A stretch of 64,000 nucleotides of DNA from Salinisphaera hydrothermalis C41B8. Lineage in GTDB: Bacteria > Pseudomonadota > Gammaproteobacteria > Nevskiales > Salinisphaeraceae. The stretch is taken from NCBI RefSeq assembly GCF_000732535.1, contig NZ_APNK01000012.1, positions 1-64,000 of the forward strand, given 5' to 3'. The notes below the pieces were generated by a model. It made no database searches. It saw only the letters and a program-made list of their open reading frames with translations, and was not told where the DNA came from. Positions 19,482 through 29,916 of this stretch are shown in pieces. The stretch's first letter is position 1. Each line of letters starts with the position of its first letter. The position numbers were made by a program, and so were the translations under genes.

Positions 19482-20858
19482 GTGGCAAACACGGCACCGA
19501 GTAGCGACGAGCCGGTACGCCCCGGCCTCTATGGCGATCGCGTGGTCGCCGTGGAACCGGGCGGCATCGAGTTCATCCCGGCCAGCGAACGCCACGGTCG
19601 CCCGTCGCAAATGCTCTGGACGTGGATCGCACCGAATCTGGAGTTCGCTACCGTCTTCATCGGCGTGCTCGCCGTCGGCGTCTTCGGCCTGCCGTTCTGG
19701 CAAGCGGTCGTCGCGCTCACCATCGGCACCGCGCTCGGGGCCATCGCACACGGGCTGCTCTCAGCACGCGGCCCACGCTACGGCGTACCGCAGATGGTGC
19801 TGGGGCGCGCTGCTTTCGGTTACTGGGGCAATCTGTTGCCTTCCGGGCTCATGGCCATCACGGCGGGCATTGGCTGGTTCGCCGTCAACAGCGTCAGCGG
19901 CGCATTTGCCCTGAGCGCGTTGAGCGGGCTGCCCGCGCTGGCGAGCCTGGTGATCATTGTCGTCATCCAGATCGCGATCGCCTTTTTCGGTCACAACCTG
20001 GTGCACGCCTTCGAGCGCTACGCCCTGATTTTTCTAGGCGTCGTTTTTGCCATGTCGTCGTTCGTATTGCTCGGCAAAACACAGCCCGCCGCGGCAACCC
20101 ATCCACTGCCCGGCAGTTTTCTGCTCACGGTCGGCACCGCGTTCGGCTATGCGGCCGGCTGGAACCCCTACGCCGCGGACTACACGCGTTATCTGCCCGA
20201 AAGCGCCAGCCCGCGCGCCGTCGGCGTGTCCGCCGGCTTCGGCCTGTTCATCGCCTGCATGGTGCTGGAAATCGCCGGCGCCGCCTCGGTGACCGCCGGC
20301 GGCACGAGCGCTACGAACCCGGTCAGCGCTTTCACCGGCCAGTTGCCAACCGTGCTCGCTCACCTGACGCTGCTGGCCGTGGCGCTGGGCGCTATCGCGG
20401 CCAACGTATTGAACACGTATTCCGGCGCCATGGCCTTTCTCACCATGGGCATCAAGCTGCCGCTGAAACTGCGCCGTGCCGTGGTGGCCCTGCTCTTCGG
20501 TGCGATCGGCTTCCTGCTCGCCTGGTCGGCGCTGGCCGACGCCGGTACCGAATACACGAATTTTCTTCTGATCATCGCCTACTGGATCGGGCCCTGGCTG
20601 GGTGTGTTCTTCGCCGACCAGCTCATGCGCCGCGGCCAGCGCGTGGACGCGCACCTCTACGACGCGCATTACCGCAACCGCGCAGGCCCCGTCGCCATGC
20701 TGATCGGGATGGTCGTTTCGATCCTGCTGTTTTCCAACCAGGAGCTATTCGTCGGCTTCATTGCCCGGCAGGTGCCTGAAATCGGCGATATCACGTTTTT
20801 GGTGGGGTTCGTCCTGGCGGCAGGCCTGTATGTGCTGCTGCGCAGAGGGCCCGACTAG
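19482..20858 (+). CDS. NCS1-family nucleobase permease (cytosine/purine type)
   Basis: 458-residue inner-membrane symporter with about 12 spans, similar to CodB and the purine-cytosine permeases. Family landmarks are the N-terminal TWIAPNLEFATVFIG, RYGVPQMVLGRAAFGYWGN and the substrate-site region AGWNPYAADYTRYLP. The initiation codon is GTG at 19482 with GGGGAGACAG upstream. The substrate (cytosine, other pyrimidines, purines or allantoin) cannot be settled from sequence. A sigma-54 promoter match upstream suggests its use as a nitrogen-source importer. No deaminase gene is next to it. Confidence 0.87.
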   Translation: MANTAPSSDEPVRPGLYGDRVVAVEPGGIEFIPASERHGRPSQMLWTWIAPNLEFATVFIGVLAVGVFGLPFWQAVVALTIGTALGAIAHGLLSARGPRYGVPQMVLGRAAFGYWGNLLPSGLMAITAGIGWFAVNSVSGAFALSALSGLPALASLVIIVVIQIAIAFFGHNLVHAFERYALIFLGVVFAMSSFVLLGKTQPAAATHPLPGSFLLTVGTAFGYAAGWNPYAADYTRYLPESASPRAVGVSAGFGLFIACMVLEIAGAASVTAGGTSATNPVSAFTGQLPTVLAHLTLLAVALGAIAANVLNTYSGAMAFLTMGIKLPLKLRRAVVALLFGAIGFLLAWSALADAGTEYTNFLLIIAYWIGPWLGVFFADQLMRRGQRVDAHLYDAHYRNRAGPVAMLIGMVVSILLFSNQELFVGFIARQVPEIGDITFLVGFVLAAGLYVLLRRGPD

Positions 20859-20880
20859 ATACCATCTAGAACGTGTTCCA

Positions 20881-21480
20881 TTACGCCTTGGGCGCGCCCT
20901 GCCCGTCGACGCACAAGCCATCGACCAACAGATCGGTGAGCCGACGTACGCTGGCTTGCCAGCCGGGCTGATCCTGAAGCAGGCACATGCCGACCACCGC
21001 ATGCAGCAATTCTTCCGCGCCGACATCGCTGCGAATCCGGCCGGCCGTCGCCGCGCGATCGAGCAAGCGTGCCAGGGCTTCGGTCAGCCGGACCGTCAGA
21101 TGCGAGGAGATCGCCTTGGTCCGGTCCGCGGTGAGCGCTAACGCACCGGCCATGCCTTTCTTGGTTGCCACCAACGATACGAACGCCGCCAACCATTCGC
21201 GTAGGGCCGTAGTCGGCGCATCGCGTTGCGCGAGTGTGTCGGCCAGCTCCACGAGCTGCAGGACCGCGCGTTCGTAGACCGCTTCGTACAACGCCTCGCG
21301 GGTCGGGAAGTGTCGATACAGGGTACCGATGCCGACGCCGGCTTCCCGGGCCACGGCTTCGCGGCTGGCCGTGGCGCCGCCTTCGGCAAACACGGTCGCC
21401 GCGGCTTCGAGCAGCCGTTCACGATTGCGCCGCGCATCCGCTCGCATTCGACGTTGGTTTGTCGCCGGTGGCTTGTTCAT
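20881..21480 (-). CDS. TetR-family transcriptional regulator
   Basis: 199-residue repressor with an N-terminal helix-turn-helix (LLEAAATVFAEGGATASREA then GIGTLYRHFPTREALYEAVY) and a helical ligand-binding domain. The ATG at 21480 is chosen; the longer frame to 21534 would run through the operator. It is divergent from the molybdenum hydroxylase operon and a perfect 18-bp palindrome lies between them, so local control of that operon and of itself is the simplest reading. The ligand is unknown. Its 3' end faces the NCS1 permease, 22 bp away. Confidence 0.9.
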   Translation of the reverse strand: MNKPPATNQRRMRADARRNRERLLEAAATVFAEGGATASREAVAREAGVGIGTLYRHFPTREALYEAVYERAVLQLVELADTLAQRDAPTTALREWLAAFVSLVATKKGMAGALALTADRTKAISSHLTVRLTEALARLLDRAATAGRIRSDVGAEELLHAVVGMCLLQDQPGWQASVRRLTDLLVDGLCVDGQGAPKA

Positions 21481-21500
21481 TGCATGCCTGATCGAGCCTG

Positions 21501-21530
21501 TTGCAAAACGGAGGACGTCCTCCGTATATT
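21501..21530 (+). promoter_or_regulatory. Promoter with TetR operator between -35 and -10
   Basis: An 18-bp perfect palindrome (ACGGAGGAC/GTCCTCCGT, 21508-21525) fills the spacer between TTGCAA (-35, 21501-21506) and TATATT (-10, 21525-21530), reading toward the hydroxylase genes. A repressor bound here would block RNA polymerase directly. It is 28 bp from the tetR start, so it can also control that gene. Confidence 0.75.
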
Positions 21531-21722
21531 CCAATAACCCACAACCAATCCACGCCGGAGCCGTGCATACTGCCTCTGCCGGCTGGATTCGGCTTTACCG
21601 GGCGTTGCTGAGGTTTCGTACGATCCTGCGCCAAGCCCGACGGGCTTAGGCTGCCAATCGCGACGCGGCCGCAAAACGCCCCGGAGGCCATTGTCCTCAA
21701 TCTCACCGATCGGAGCCAATAC

Positions 21723-22220
21723 ATGAGCCTGCCCCTGACGCTGACGATCAACGGGCATCGCCGGGCCATCGAGCTCGACGACCCGCGCGTCACTCTGCTC
21801 GATTTGCTGCGCGAGCGGCTACAACTCACCGGCACCAAGAAAGGCTGCGATCGCGGCCAGTGCGGCGCCTGTACCGTCCTCGTGGACGGTCGGCGCGTCA
21901 ATTCCTGTCTCACGCTTGCGGCGAGCCTTGACGGCGCCACGGTCGAAACCATCGAGGGCGTGGCCGACGGCGCCGATCTGCATCCGGTGCAGGCCGCCTT
22001 CATCGAACACGACGGCTTTCAGTGCGGCTACTGCACGCCGGGACAGATCATGAGCGCGATCGGCCTGATCCGCGAAGGCCGGGCCGGCACCGACCCCGAA
22101 CGCGTACGCGAAAACATGAGCGGCAACCTGTGTCGCTGCGGTGCTTATGTCGGCATCACCCAGGCCGTGCTGGATGCCACCGCGCGCATGCCCGCGTCCG
22201 AGCCGGAGACCTCGTCATGA
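21723..22220 (+). CDS. Molybdenum hydroxylase, 2[2Fe-2S] subunit (PaoA-like)
   Basis: 165-residue iron-sulfur subunit of a xanthine-oxidase-family enzyme. The plant-type cluster ligands are Cys42, Cys47, Cys50 and Cys62 ([17 protein letters not shown]). The second cluster uses [10 protein letters not shown] (about 100-103) and GNLCRCGAY (about 135-137). E. coli PaoA carries a Tat signal for export; here the protein begins directly with the ferredoxin fold ([14 protein letters not shown]), so the complex is probably cytoplasmic. It overlaps the next gene by 4 bp. Confidence 0.93.
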   Translation: MSLPLTLTINGHRRAIELDDPRVTLLDLLRERLQLTGTKKGCDRGQCGACTVLVDGRRVNSCLTLAASLDGATVETIEGVADGADLHPVQAAFIEHDGFQCGYCTPGQIMSAIGLIREGRAGTDPERVRENMSGNLCRCGAYVGITQAVLDATARMPASEPETSS

Positions 22221-23278
22221 ATCGATTCGAATACATCCGTCCGGCCTCCGTGGCCGAGGCCGCGGCCGAAGTGGTGCGGCCCGGCTCGGCGCTGCTCGCA
22301 GCCGGCACCAACCTGCTCGACCTGATGAAGGCCGACGTCATGCGGCCGACGCGCCTGATCGACATCACCCACCTGCCCGATCTCGACCAGATCGAGACCA
22401 TGTCAGACGGCAGCGTGCGCATCGGCGCCATGGTCCGTAATGCGGATCTGGCGTTCGACGACGGCTTCGCCGCGACCTTCCCGGCCGTGGCCGAAGCGCT
22501 GTTATCCGGCGCCTCACCGCAGCTGCGCAATGCGGCGACCGTGGGCGGCAATCTGCTACAGCGTACGCGCTGTCGCTACTTCTACGACACCGCCAGCGCC
22601 TGCAACAAGCGCGAACCCGGCGCCGGCTGTGATGCCATCGGCGGCGAGAACCGTGGCCATGCGATCCTCGGCTGGAGCGAGCACTGCATCGCCACCCATC
22701 CCTCGGATTTCTGCGTCGCACTGGCTGCCTTCGGAGCCACGGTCGAGATCGAAAGCGCGAACGACTGGCGCTGTGTGCCGCTGACCGATTTCCATCGTCT
22801 GCCCGGCGACAACCCCGCCCGCGAGAGCGTGCTGGAACCCGGCGAGCTGATCGTGGCCGTGCGATTGCCGGCGGAGGCGGCGGCATTCGCCGGCCATGCC
22901 CGCTATCTCAAGGTCCGCGAACGCACCTCCTATGCCTTTGCTCTGGTTTCGGCCGCCGCCGGCCTGGATCTGGCCGACGATGGCACCATTCGGGCCGCTC
23001 GCATCGCACTCGGCGGCGTGGCGCCCAAGCCCTGGCGGGCCCAGGCCGCCGAGGCTGCGCTGGTCGGCGGGCGGCCGTCGCCCGAGCTGTTCGCCGAAGC
23101 CGGCGCCATCGCGCTGGCCGACGCCCGGCCGTCCGGCGATAACGCATTCAAGATAGAACTCGGCCGCCGGGTAGTCGCCCGGGTGCTCACCCATGCCGCC
23201 GCCGGCACGCCCGAGACGATGCCGGCCCTGCCCGCCTCGCCGTTCGCGCCCGTCACCGGAGGCCCTGCTCATGTCTGA
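22217..23278 (+). CDS. Molybdenum hydroxylase, FAD-binding subunit (PaoB-like)
   Basis: 353-residue FAD subunit of the CoxM/PaoB type. The FAD motifs are [13 protein letters not shown] near residue 32 and [20 protein letters not shown] Cys-rich insertion follows (CRYFYD...[10 protein letters not shown]), the pattern that carries an additional [4Fe-4S] cluster in PaoB and in 4-hydroxybenzoyl-CoA reductase. This distinguishes the enzyme from ordinary xanthine dehydrogenase. The ATG at 22217 overlaps the stop of the upstream subunit. Confidence 0.92.
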   Translation: MNRFEYIRPASVAEAAAEVVRPGSALLAAGTNLLDLMKADVMRPTRLIDITHLPDLDQIETMSDGSVRIGAMVRNADLAFDDGFAATFPAVAEALLSGASPQLRNAATVGGNLLQRTRCRYFYDTASACNKREPGAGCDAIGGENRGHAILGWSEHCIATHPSDFCVALAAFGATVEIESANDWRCVPLTDFHRLPGDNPARESVLEPGELIVAVRLPAEAAAFAGHARYLKVRERTSYAFALVSAAAGLDLADDGTIRAARIALGGVAPKPWRAQAAEAALVGGRPSPELFAEAGAIALADARPSGDNAFKIELGRRVVARVLTHAAAGTPETMPALPASPFAPVTGGPAHV

Positions 23279-25544
23279 GATCACGTCCATCCAGTCGCCC
23301 GCTCGACGGCAGACCCAGACCAGCATCGGCGAACCGATCACCCGCACCGACGGCGTGCTCAAGGTCACCGGCACGGCCACCTATGCCGCCGACAACCACC
23401 CGGCGAACCTGCTGCACGCCGTCATGGCGGTATCGACGATCGCCGCCGGCCGCGTGACGCATCTCGACGTCGACGCCACCAAGGCCCATCCGGGCGTGGT
23501 CGACGTGATGACGCCGGATCATCGCCCCGAGCTCGCCAAGGACCCGGACGAGCGAGACGATCCGTTCATGTTCCGGCTCGACCTGCTGCAGAACGACCGC
23601 GTGCGTTATCCCGGCCAGCCGATCGCCGTGGTGATCGCCGAGACGCTGGAAGCCGCCACCGAAGGCGCGGCGCTGCTGGCGCCGCAGTACGAGGCCGAAA
23701 CACCGCGGATCGGGCTGAATGCCGGCGAAGCCTTCGTGCCGGATGGCGTCGGCCCCGGCGAGCCGGCCGAAGCCGGTGTCGGCGATATCGAAGCCGGCCT
23801 GGCACGCGCCACGCGCCGCATCGACGCCGTCTACGAAACCGCACCGCAGTACCACAACCCGATGGAGCCGCACGCCATCGTCGCGGCCTGGAACGGCGAC
23901 CGGCTCACGCTGGACACGCCCAGCCAGGCCATGGCGATCGCGCGTGGCCGCGTGGCCGGCCTGTTCGGCATCGACGCTGAAAACGTGCATATCCGCAGCC
24001 CGTTTCTCGGCGGCGCCTTCGGCTGCAAGGGCATGATTCTCTCGCCGCAGGCGCTCGGCATCATGGCCGCGCGCATGACCGGCCGGCCGGTCAAGCTGGT
24101 GGTCCGGCGCGAGCAGATGTTCGGCCCGCTGGGCCATCGCGCGCCGACCCGCCAGACGCTCGCCCTCGGCCTGGACGACGAGGCGCACCTCACCGGCCTG
24201 TCGCATCACGTGCGCACCGCCTCCAGCGTGTTCGACGATTTCTTTGAGCCGGCCGCGGGCGTGTCGCATACGCTCTATGCCAGCCCGGCGATCCATACCG
24301 CGCATGACGCTGTCCGGCTGAACACCGGCACGCCGCTGTTCATGCGCGCCCCCGGCGAGGCCACCGGCTCGCTGGCACTGGAATCGGCGATCGACGAAGC
24401 GGCCGCAGCGTGCGACATGGACCCGCTCGCCTTCCGGCTGGCCAACTATGCCGAGGTCGAGCCGATCTCGGGCAAACACTTCTCGTCCAAGCGCCTGCGC
24501 GATTGCTACGCCCAGGCCGCCGAGCGCTTCGGCTGGGCAAAGCGCAGCCGGGCACCGCGCTCGATGCGTGACGACAACGGCCTGCTCGTCGGCTGGGGCG
24601 TGGGCACCGCCACCTTCCCGGTGGTGATGTTCCAGGGCCATGCGCGCGCCGTAATCCGGGCCGACGGCAGCGGCCTGGTCGAGACCGGCGCCCACGACAT
24701 GGGCCAGGGCGCCTGGACGGCGCTCGCGCAGATCGGCGCCGACAGCCTCGGCCTAGAACTCGGCCACACCACATTCCGCGCCGGCTCATCGGACCTGCCG
24801 GATGCCGGCGTGGCCGGGGGCTCCGGGCATACCGCCACGGCTGGCAACGCCATCCACAACGCCGGTCGCGACGCGATCGACAAGCTGGCCGAGCTGGCAA
24901 TCAACGATCAAGCCTCCCTGCTCTTCGGCGCGGAACGGCGCGACATCGTCGCCCGAGGCGGGCGCCTGGTCCTAAGCGACAGCGAGGCCCGCAGCGACAG
25001 CTATCGCGATATTCTCGGCCGCGCCGGACTGGCCGAAATCGAAGGCCGCGGCACGGGTTCGCCCGACCAGACCGCGCAGGAGCGGTTCGCCATGCATGCG
25101 CACGGCGCGGTGTTCGCCGAGGTTAAAGTGGATCCGGATCTCGGCCAGATCCGCGTCACCCGTCTGGTCGGCGCCTTCGCCGCCGGCCGGGTGATCAATC
25201 CGCGCATGGTCGAGAGCCAGTTCTTCGGCGGCATGATCTGGGGCATATCGTTCGCCCTGCATGAACAGGCCACGATCGACCGCCGCAGCGGCCGCGTGAT
25301 GAATGCCGATCTGGCCGAATACCATATCCCGGTCAATGCCGACGTGCCCTCGATCGAGGCGATCTCCGTGCCCGAGCAGGACCGCCATATCAACGCGCTC
25401 GGCGTGAAAGGCGTGGGCGAGATCGGCATCACCGGCACCGGCGGTGCGATCGCCAACGCAATCTGGCACGCCACCGGTGTACGCCCTCGGCGTTTCCCGA
25501 TCGGCATCGACGATATTCTGGCCGGCGAGGATGGCGGCGCCTGA
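23271..25544 (+). CDS. Molybdenum hydroxylase, molybdopterin catalytic subunit (PaoC-like)
   Basis: 757-residue catalytic subunit that binds the molybdenum cofactor and hydroxylates an aldehyde or N-heterocycle. Family landmarks are TATYAADN, the [10 protein letters not shown] loop near residue 245, [18 protein letters not shown] (substrate channel) and the C-terminal [20 protein letters not shown], whose Glu near residue 717 is the catalytic base. It overlaps the FAD subunit by 8 bp. The substrate is not predictable; PaoABC acts on aromatic aldehydes. No XdhC-type or MocA-type maturation gene lies next to it, so maturation factors must be elsewhere. Confidence 0.92.
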   Translation: MSEITSIQSPARRQTQTSIGEPITRTDGVLKVTGTATYAADNHPANLLHAVMAVSTIAAGRVTHLDVDATKAHPGVVDVMTPDHRPELAKDPDERDDPFMFRLDLLQNDRVRYPGQPIAVVIAETLEAATEGAALLAPQYEAETPRIGLNAGEAFVPDGVGPGEPAEAGVGDIEAGLARATRRIDAVYETAPQYHNPMEPHAIVAAWNGDRLTLDTPSQAMAIARGRVAGLFGIDAENVHIRSPFLGGAFGCKGMILSPQALGIMAARMTGRPVKLVVRREQMFGPLGHRAPTRQTLALGLDDEAHLTGLSHHVRTASSVFDDFFEPAAGVSHTLYASPAIHTAHDAVRLNTGTPLFMRAPGEATGSLALESAIDEAAAACDMDPLAFRLANYAEVEPISGKHFSSKRLRDCYAQAAERFGWAKRSRAPRSMRDDNGLLVGWGVGTATFPVVMFQGHARAVIRADGSGLVETGAHDMGQGAWTALAQIGADSLGLELGHTTFRAGSSDLPDAGVAGGSGHTATAGNAIHNAGRDAIDKLAELAINDQASLLFGAERRDIVARGGRLVLSDSEARSDSYRDILGRAGLAEIEGRGTGSPDQTAQERFAMHAHGAVFAEVKVDPDLGQIRVTRLVGAFAAGRVINPRMVESQFFGGMIWGISFALHEQATIDRRSGRVMNADLAEYHIPVNADVPSIEAISVPEQDRHINALGVKGVGEIGITGTGGAIANAIWHATGVRPRRFPIGIDDILAGEDGGA

Positions 25545-25728
25545 CGCCCTCGGCGTGATCGTCAATCAAGGCTGCGCCGAGATCGGCGCGGCCTTTTCGA
25601 GATCGCCGGCCCGACAGCGCAGCGGCGCGAAGATGACGGCATGACCCGCGGCCAGCCGAGCGGGCATTGGGTCGGGGTGGCATGACGTGTTAGCTCTATC
25701 GTTGTAAAAGACGATGAGGAGCCGCCGC

Positions 25729-26907
25729 ATGACCGATTTTCGATGGGACGATCCGCTGGGCCTGGCGACACAGCTCACCGAAGCCGAAGGCGAGGTCCGC
25801 GATCGGGCCCGCGCGTATTGTCAGAGCCGGCTCCAGCCGCGTGTCTACGCGGCCTTCGAGCGCGGCCACTTCGACCGCGACATCATGACCGAGATGGGCG
25901 AGCACGGCCTGCTCGGCGCAACGGTCGCCTCTGAATACGGCGGCGGCGGGCTCGGCCATGTGGCCTATGGCCTGATCGCGCGCGAAGTCGAACGGGTGGA
26001 TTCGGGCTATCGCTCGGCCATGAGCGTGCAGTCGTCGCTGGTCATGCACCCGATCGAGGCGTTCGGCAGCGAGACCCAGAAACAATATTATCTGCCGAAG
26101 CTCGCACGCGGCGAGTTCGTCGGCGGCTTTGGCCTGACCGAACCGGAGGCCGGCTCCAACCCGGGCGGCATGACGAGCCAAGCGGTCAAGGTCGACGGTG
26201 GGTATCGGCTGACCGGCGCCAAGAAATGGATCGGCAACAGCCCGATCGCCGACGTGGTGCTGATCTGGGCCAAGTCCGAGGCGCACGGCAACAAGATCAA
26301 GGGTTTTCTGGTCGACCTGCCGACCGCCGGCTTCACCGTGACCGAGATGGCCGGCAAGCTGTCGCTGCGGGCCTCGATCACCGGCGAAATCACGATGCAT
26401 GAGGTGTTCGTGCCGGACGACGCGATGCTGCCCGGCGCCGAGGGCTTGTCCGGCCCGTTCGCCTGTCTCAACAAGGCCCGCTACGGCATTGCCTGGGGCA
26501 CGATGGGCGCCGCCGAAGCCTGCTGGCATCGCAGCCGAACGTATGTCCTCGAACGCGAACAGTTCGGCCGCCCGCTGGCCGCGAACCAGCTGATCCAGAA
26601 GAAACTCGCCGACATGCAGACCGAGATCGCGCTCGGGCTACAGGCCGCGCTCCAGGTCGGCCGCCTGCTGGATCAAGGCGAGGCTGCGCCGGAGATGATC
26701 TCGTTGATCAAGCGCAACAACTGCGGCAAGGCCCTGGAGATCGCCCGCGCCGCCCGCGACATGCACGGCGGCAACGGCATTCTCATCGAATACGGCGTGA
26801 TGCATCACCTGCTTAACCTGGAGAGCGTGAACACCTACGAAGGAACGCACGACATCCATGCGTTGATTCTCGGCCGCGCTCAGACCGGAATCCAGGCCTT
26901 CCAATAG
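25729..26907 (+). CDS. gcdH: Glutaryl-CoA dehydrogenase
   Basis: 392-residue FAD acyl-CoA dehydrogenase that converts glutaryl-CoA to crotonyl-CoA in lysine, tryptophan and glutarate breakdown. The glutaryl-CoA subgroup pattern is visible: [46 protein letters not shown] (FAD site), [12 protein letters not shown] and the catalytic Glu at about 370 in [17 protein letters not shown]. The ATG at 25729 has GAGGAG about 8 bp upstream. No LysR regulator or CoA-transferase, its usual partners, is adjacent. A GC-rich hairpin separates it from the convergent chemoreceptor gene. Confidence 0.92.
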   Translation: MTDFRWDDPLGLATQLTEAEGEVRDRARAYCQSRLQPRVYAAFERGHFDRDIMTEMGEHGLLGATVASEYGGGGLGHVAYGLIAREVERVDSGYRSAMSVQSSLVMHPIEAFGSETQKQYYLPKLARGEFVGGFGLTEPEAGSNPGGMTSQAVKVDGGYRLTGAKKWIGNSPIADVVLIWAKSEAHGNKIKGFLVDLPTAGFTVTEMAGKLSLRASITGEITMHEVFVPDDAMLPGAEGLSGPFACLNKARYGIAWGTMGAAEACWHRSRTYVLEREQFGRPLAANQLIQKKLADMQTEIALGLQAALQVGRLLDQGEAAPEMISLIKRNNCGKALEIARAARDMHGGNGILIEYGVMHHLLNLESVNTYEGTHDIHALILGRAQTGIQAFQ

Positions 26908-26947
26908 CAATCGCTCCGCGCGGCCGCTGGAATGACGGCAAAGCCCC

Positions 26948-26974
26948 CGGGCCGGCGTCGTACGCCGGCCCGGA
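26948..26974. other. Hairpin between convergent genes
   Basis: A perfect 11-bp inverted repeat (CCGGGCCGGCG, 5-nt loop, CGCCGGCCCGG) lies between gcdH and the chemoreceptor gene. There is no T run on either side, so it may be a transcript-stabilising or bidirectional pause structure and not a classical terminator. Confidence 0.55.
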
Positions 26975-26991
26975 CGTCCTGACGGCCGATA

Positions 26992-28884
26992 CTATGAGAC
27001 CGTCACGGCCGGCTCGGCCCAGTCCCCCATGGCGGTGCGCGTCGATGCCGTATCGCGGTCCGGCTGGGCCGATTCGCCGTCGGCCTCGCGCAAGCGGAAG
27101 GCCGCCACGCTGTCGGCGAGCTCGCGGGCCTGTTGATGCAGCGCTTCGCTGGCCGCGGCCGATTGTTCCACCAGCGCCGCGTTCTGCTGGGTCATGCCTT
27201 CGAGCTGTGACACCGACTGGCTGACCTGACCGATGCCGGTCGCCTGCTCGGCCGCGGCACTGGTCAGTTCGACCAGCATGCCGCTGACCTGTTCGATGCG
27301 CTGGACAATGCCCTGCATGGCCTCGTCCGCCGCTTCGACTTCGCCGACCCCGACATCGGTCTGCTGTCCGGCATCGGCGATCAATGTCTTGATCTCGCTG
27401 GCAGCCTCCGTGCTGCGATTGGCCAGCCCCCGGACTTCTTCGGCCACGACAGCAAAACCGCGACCGTGCTCGCCGGCACGCGCGGCTTCGACCGAGGCAT
27501 TCAGGGCCAGCAGATTGGTCTGGAACGCGATCGAGTCGATCATCTCCAGAATGCCTTCGATCTTGCGGCTGGAATCCTGCATGCGCTGCATCGCCTGGCT
27601 CACCGCCTGCATGCGTTGACCGCCCTGTCGGGCCGTTTCCGCGGCCTCGCTGGCGACATCGCTGGCCTGGCGCGACGACGCCGCCGAATGCTCGACCGCG
27701 CCGGAGAGTTCCTCAACGGACGCTGCCGACTCTTCCAGCTGGGCGGCAGTTTCTTCGGTACGTTGCGATAAATCCTGGCTGCCCTGACTGATCTCGTCGG
27801 ACGCCGTGCGCACCGATTCACTCGTGCTGCGCACATGCAGCAACACAGCATTGATGCGTTCGACGAAGGCATTGAACGCGCGGGCGATCCCGGCGATTTC
27901 ATCGCGCCCGGTCACCGGGAGGCGGCGCGACAAGTCACCCTCGCCCGAAGCGATATCGTCGAGCGCATCGCGCACATTGGCCAGCCGCCGGAAACTCGGG
28001 GTCAAACAGGCCCACAGAATCGCCGCGGCGATCAGCGCCGTGATCAGCAACGCGATCAACATAGTCTGCGCCGCGCTGTACAGCCCGGCCAGCGCCTCGC
28101 GCTGGTTCATGGCGATCACCAGCGTCCAGTCCGTGTTCGGAATGGTCTCGGCCAGCACGCGTTCCTTCACGCCGTCGAGACTGACCCGGCGCACTTGGCC
28201 GCCGGCTGCGGCCTGGTGAATCCATTGCGGCGTGAGCGTCGAATCGATCTGAGTCGCGGGTTTCAGGGCCAGCTTGGTGTCGGGATGCGCAATCACCGTG
28301 CCTTTCCCATCGACCAGAAACGCGTAACTATGCGCGGTCGGCTTGATCGCATTCACGTTCGCGACCACACGGTCGAGCGGCATATCCGCGGCCACCACGG
28401 CGGCCAGTTGACCATTGTTCATCACCGGCGTAGCGAACGGCACCACCAGCTTGTGGGTCGCGGCATCCATGTAGGGCTCGGTGGCTACGGTATGGCCGGC
28501 CTTGGCCGCCTGCTTGTACCAGATGCGCTGCGTGGGCTTGAAGCCGGGCGGCGGCGTCCAGTTACTGCCGGAAACGAACCGCTCGTCGGGATAACCGGCA
28601 TAGACCATCGAAAACTGGCTGGCCTTTTGGATCAAGGCCATAGCCGAGGCCGCGTCGGGCCCGAGCGCGCGTTGCCCGATCGAGGACACCAATCGTTTTT
28701 CGGTATCGCTCCAGGCGGCAATTGCCATGACATGGCCCATGGCGATGGACTTCAGATTATCGGCGATGCTTTGATTGTTGTACGCGCTCATCACGCGCCA
28801 GGTGGCCGCGCCAATCACCAGCAGTGACAACACGATGATTGCAATACAAATCGCCAGAATACGAGCGCGGAGGGATTGCCGCAT
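26992..28884 (-). CDS. Methyl-accepting chemotaxis protein with periplasmic Cache domain
   Basis: 630-residue chemoreceptor. It has an N-terminal membrane span ([19 protein letters not shown]), a large periplasmic dCache-like sensor (about residues 35-280, with [17 protein letters not shown] and [19 protein letters not shown]), a second span ([20 protein letters not shown]), a HAMP linker ([20 protein letters not shown]) and a signalling hairpin with the conserved tip ([20 protein letters not shown]). Methylation helices flank the tip. The ATG at 28884 is placed just before the first span. The ligand is unknown; dCache receptors often sense amino or organic acids. No che genes are in the window, and no CheR-docking pentapeptide is seen at the C-terminus. 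Confidence 0.93.
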   Translation of the reverse strand: MRQSLRARILAICIAIIVLSLLVIGAATWRVMSAYNNQSIADNLKSIAMGHVMAIAAWSDTEKRLVSSIGQRALGPDAASAMALIQKASQFSMVYAGYPDERFVSGSNWTPPPGFKPTQRIWYKQAAKAGHTVATEPYMDAATHKLVVPFATPVMNNGQLAAVVAADMPLDRVVANVNAIKPTAHSYAFLVDGKGTVIAHPDTKLALKPATQIDSTLTPQWIHQAAAGGQVRRVSLDGVKERVLAETIPNTDWTLVIAMNQREALAGLYSAAQTMLIALLITALIAAAILWACLTPSFRRLANVRDALDDIASGEGDLSRRLPVTGRDEIAGIARAFNAFVERINAVLLHVRSTSESVRTASDEISQGSQDLSQRTEETAAQLEESAASVEELSGAVEHSAASSRQASDVASEAAETARQGGQRMQAVSQAMQRMQDSSRKIEGILEMIDSIAFQTNLLALNASVEAARAGEHGRGFAVVAEEVRGLANRSTEAASEIKTLIADAGQQTDVGVGEVEAADEAMQGIVQRIEQVSGMLVELTSAAAEQATGIGQVSQSVSQLEGMTQQNAALVEQSAAASEALHQQARELADSVAAFRLREADGESAQPDRDTASTRTAMGDWAEPAVTVS

Positions 28885-29064
28885 CAAGGACCTCGAACAA
28901 CGGATGGGGGAAAGCAATCCCGTTAACGGCAGCGCGCCCACGGTCTTGAGGGGCAACTGGAACCGATCCCAGGCGTTCCGACACGCGGGTTTTGCCAGGC
29001 GACTCCTGATGCTCGCGTCGCCGCGGGCTCGCGCTGCATGGGCGCTTCACACTCCGAGATCCCG

Positions 29065-29895
29065 ATGTCGAACAACGATCCCGATAAGCCCGGCCGCATT
29101 CGCTGCGGCATCGGCGGCTGGACCTACAAACCCTGGCGCGGCACGTTCTATCCGAACGATCTACCGCAGAAGCAGGAGCTCGCCCATGCGGCGAGGCGGC
29201 TGCGAACGATCGAAGTCAACGGCACGTTCTATCGCACTCAGAAGCCGGCGACATTTGCTCGCTGGGCCGCGGAGACGCCGGCCGATTTCGTCTTCTCGCT
29301 GAAGGCGCCACGTTATGTCGTCGGCCGGCGCGATCTGGCCGCGGCCGGCGACGGCATGACGCGGTTTCTGGAATCGGGTATTACCGAACTCGGTGACCGG
29401 TTGGGCCCGATCCTGTGGCAACTGCCTGCCGGCAAGACCTTTGAACCCGATGAATGGGGGGCGTTCCTGGAACAGCTACCCGCCGCCCAGGACGGGCTCG
29501 CGCTGCGCCATGCGGTGGAGCTACGGCACGCGAGCTTCGTCTGTGACGAAGCGGTTCGGCTCTGTCGCGCGGCCGGCGTTGCCATCGTGTATGCCGACAG
29601 CGACGATTATCCGGCGATCGCCGACCCCACCGCCGATTTCGTCTATGCCCGGCTGCAACGCGGCGATACGTCGATCGAGACGGGCTACAGCGCAGCCGCG
29701 CTCGATGCCTGGAGCCAACGCGCCACGACGTGGGCACAGGGCGGCCTGCCCGACGATCTACCCTGTGTCGACCGGGAGTTCAGCCACGACACCACGCCGC
29801 GCGACGTCTTCGTTTACTTCATCCGCGAGGGCAAGCCACGCGCCCCGCAGGCTGCACTCGCGCTCCAGCAGCGCGTAGAGCGAATCGAGGGCTGA
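29065..29895 (+). CDS. DUF72 family protein (YecE-like TIM barrel)
   Basis: 276-residue protein of the YecE/DUF72 family, of unknown activity. Characteristic strings are RCGIGGWTYKPWRGTFYP at the start, IEVNGTFYRTQKPATFARWA, FVFSLKAPRYV and a late VYFIREGKPRAPQAA. I choose the ATG at 29065 over one nine codons upstream because the conserved region begins soon after it. It is divergent from the chemoreceptor and converges with the DUF2235 gene. Confidence 0.85.
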   Translation: MSNNDPDKPGRIRCGIGGWTYKPWRGTFYPNDLPQKQELAHAARRLRTIEVNGTFYRTQKPATFARWAAETPADFVFSLKAPRYVVGRRDLAAAGDGMTRFLESGITELGDRLGPILWQLPAGKTFEPDEWGAFLEQLPAAQDGLALRHAVELRHASFVCDEAVRLCRAAGVAIVYADSDDYPAIADPTADFVYARLQRGDTSIETGYSAAALDAWSQRATTWAQGGLPDDLPCVDREFSHDTTPRDVFVYFIREGKPRAPQAALALQQRVERIEG

Positions 29896-29916
29896 AAACG
29901 GCGCGTTCCGAGTCGC

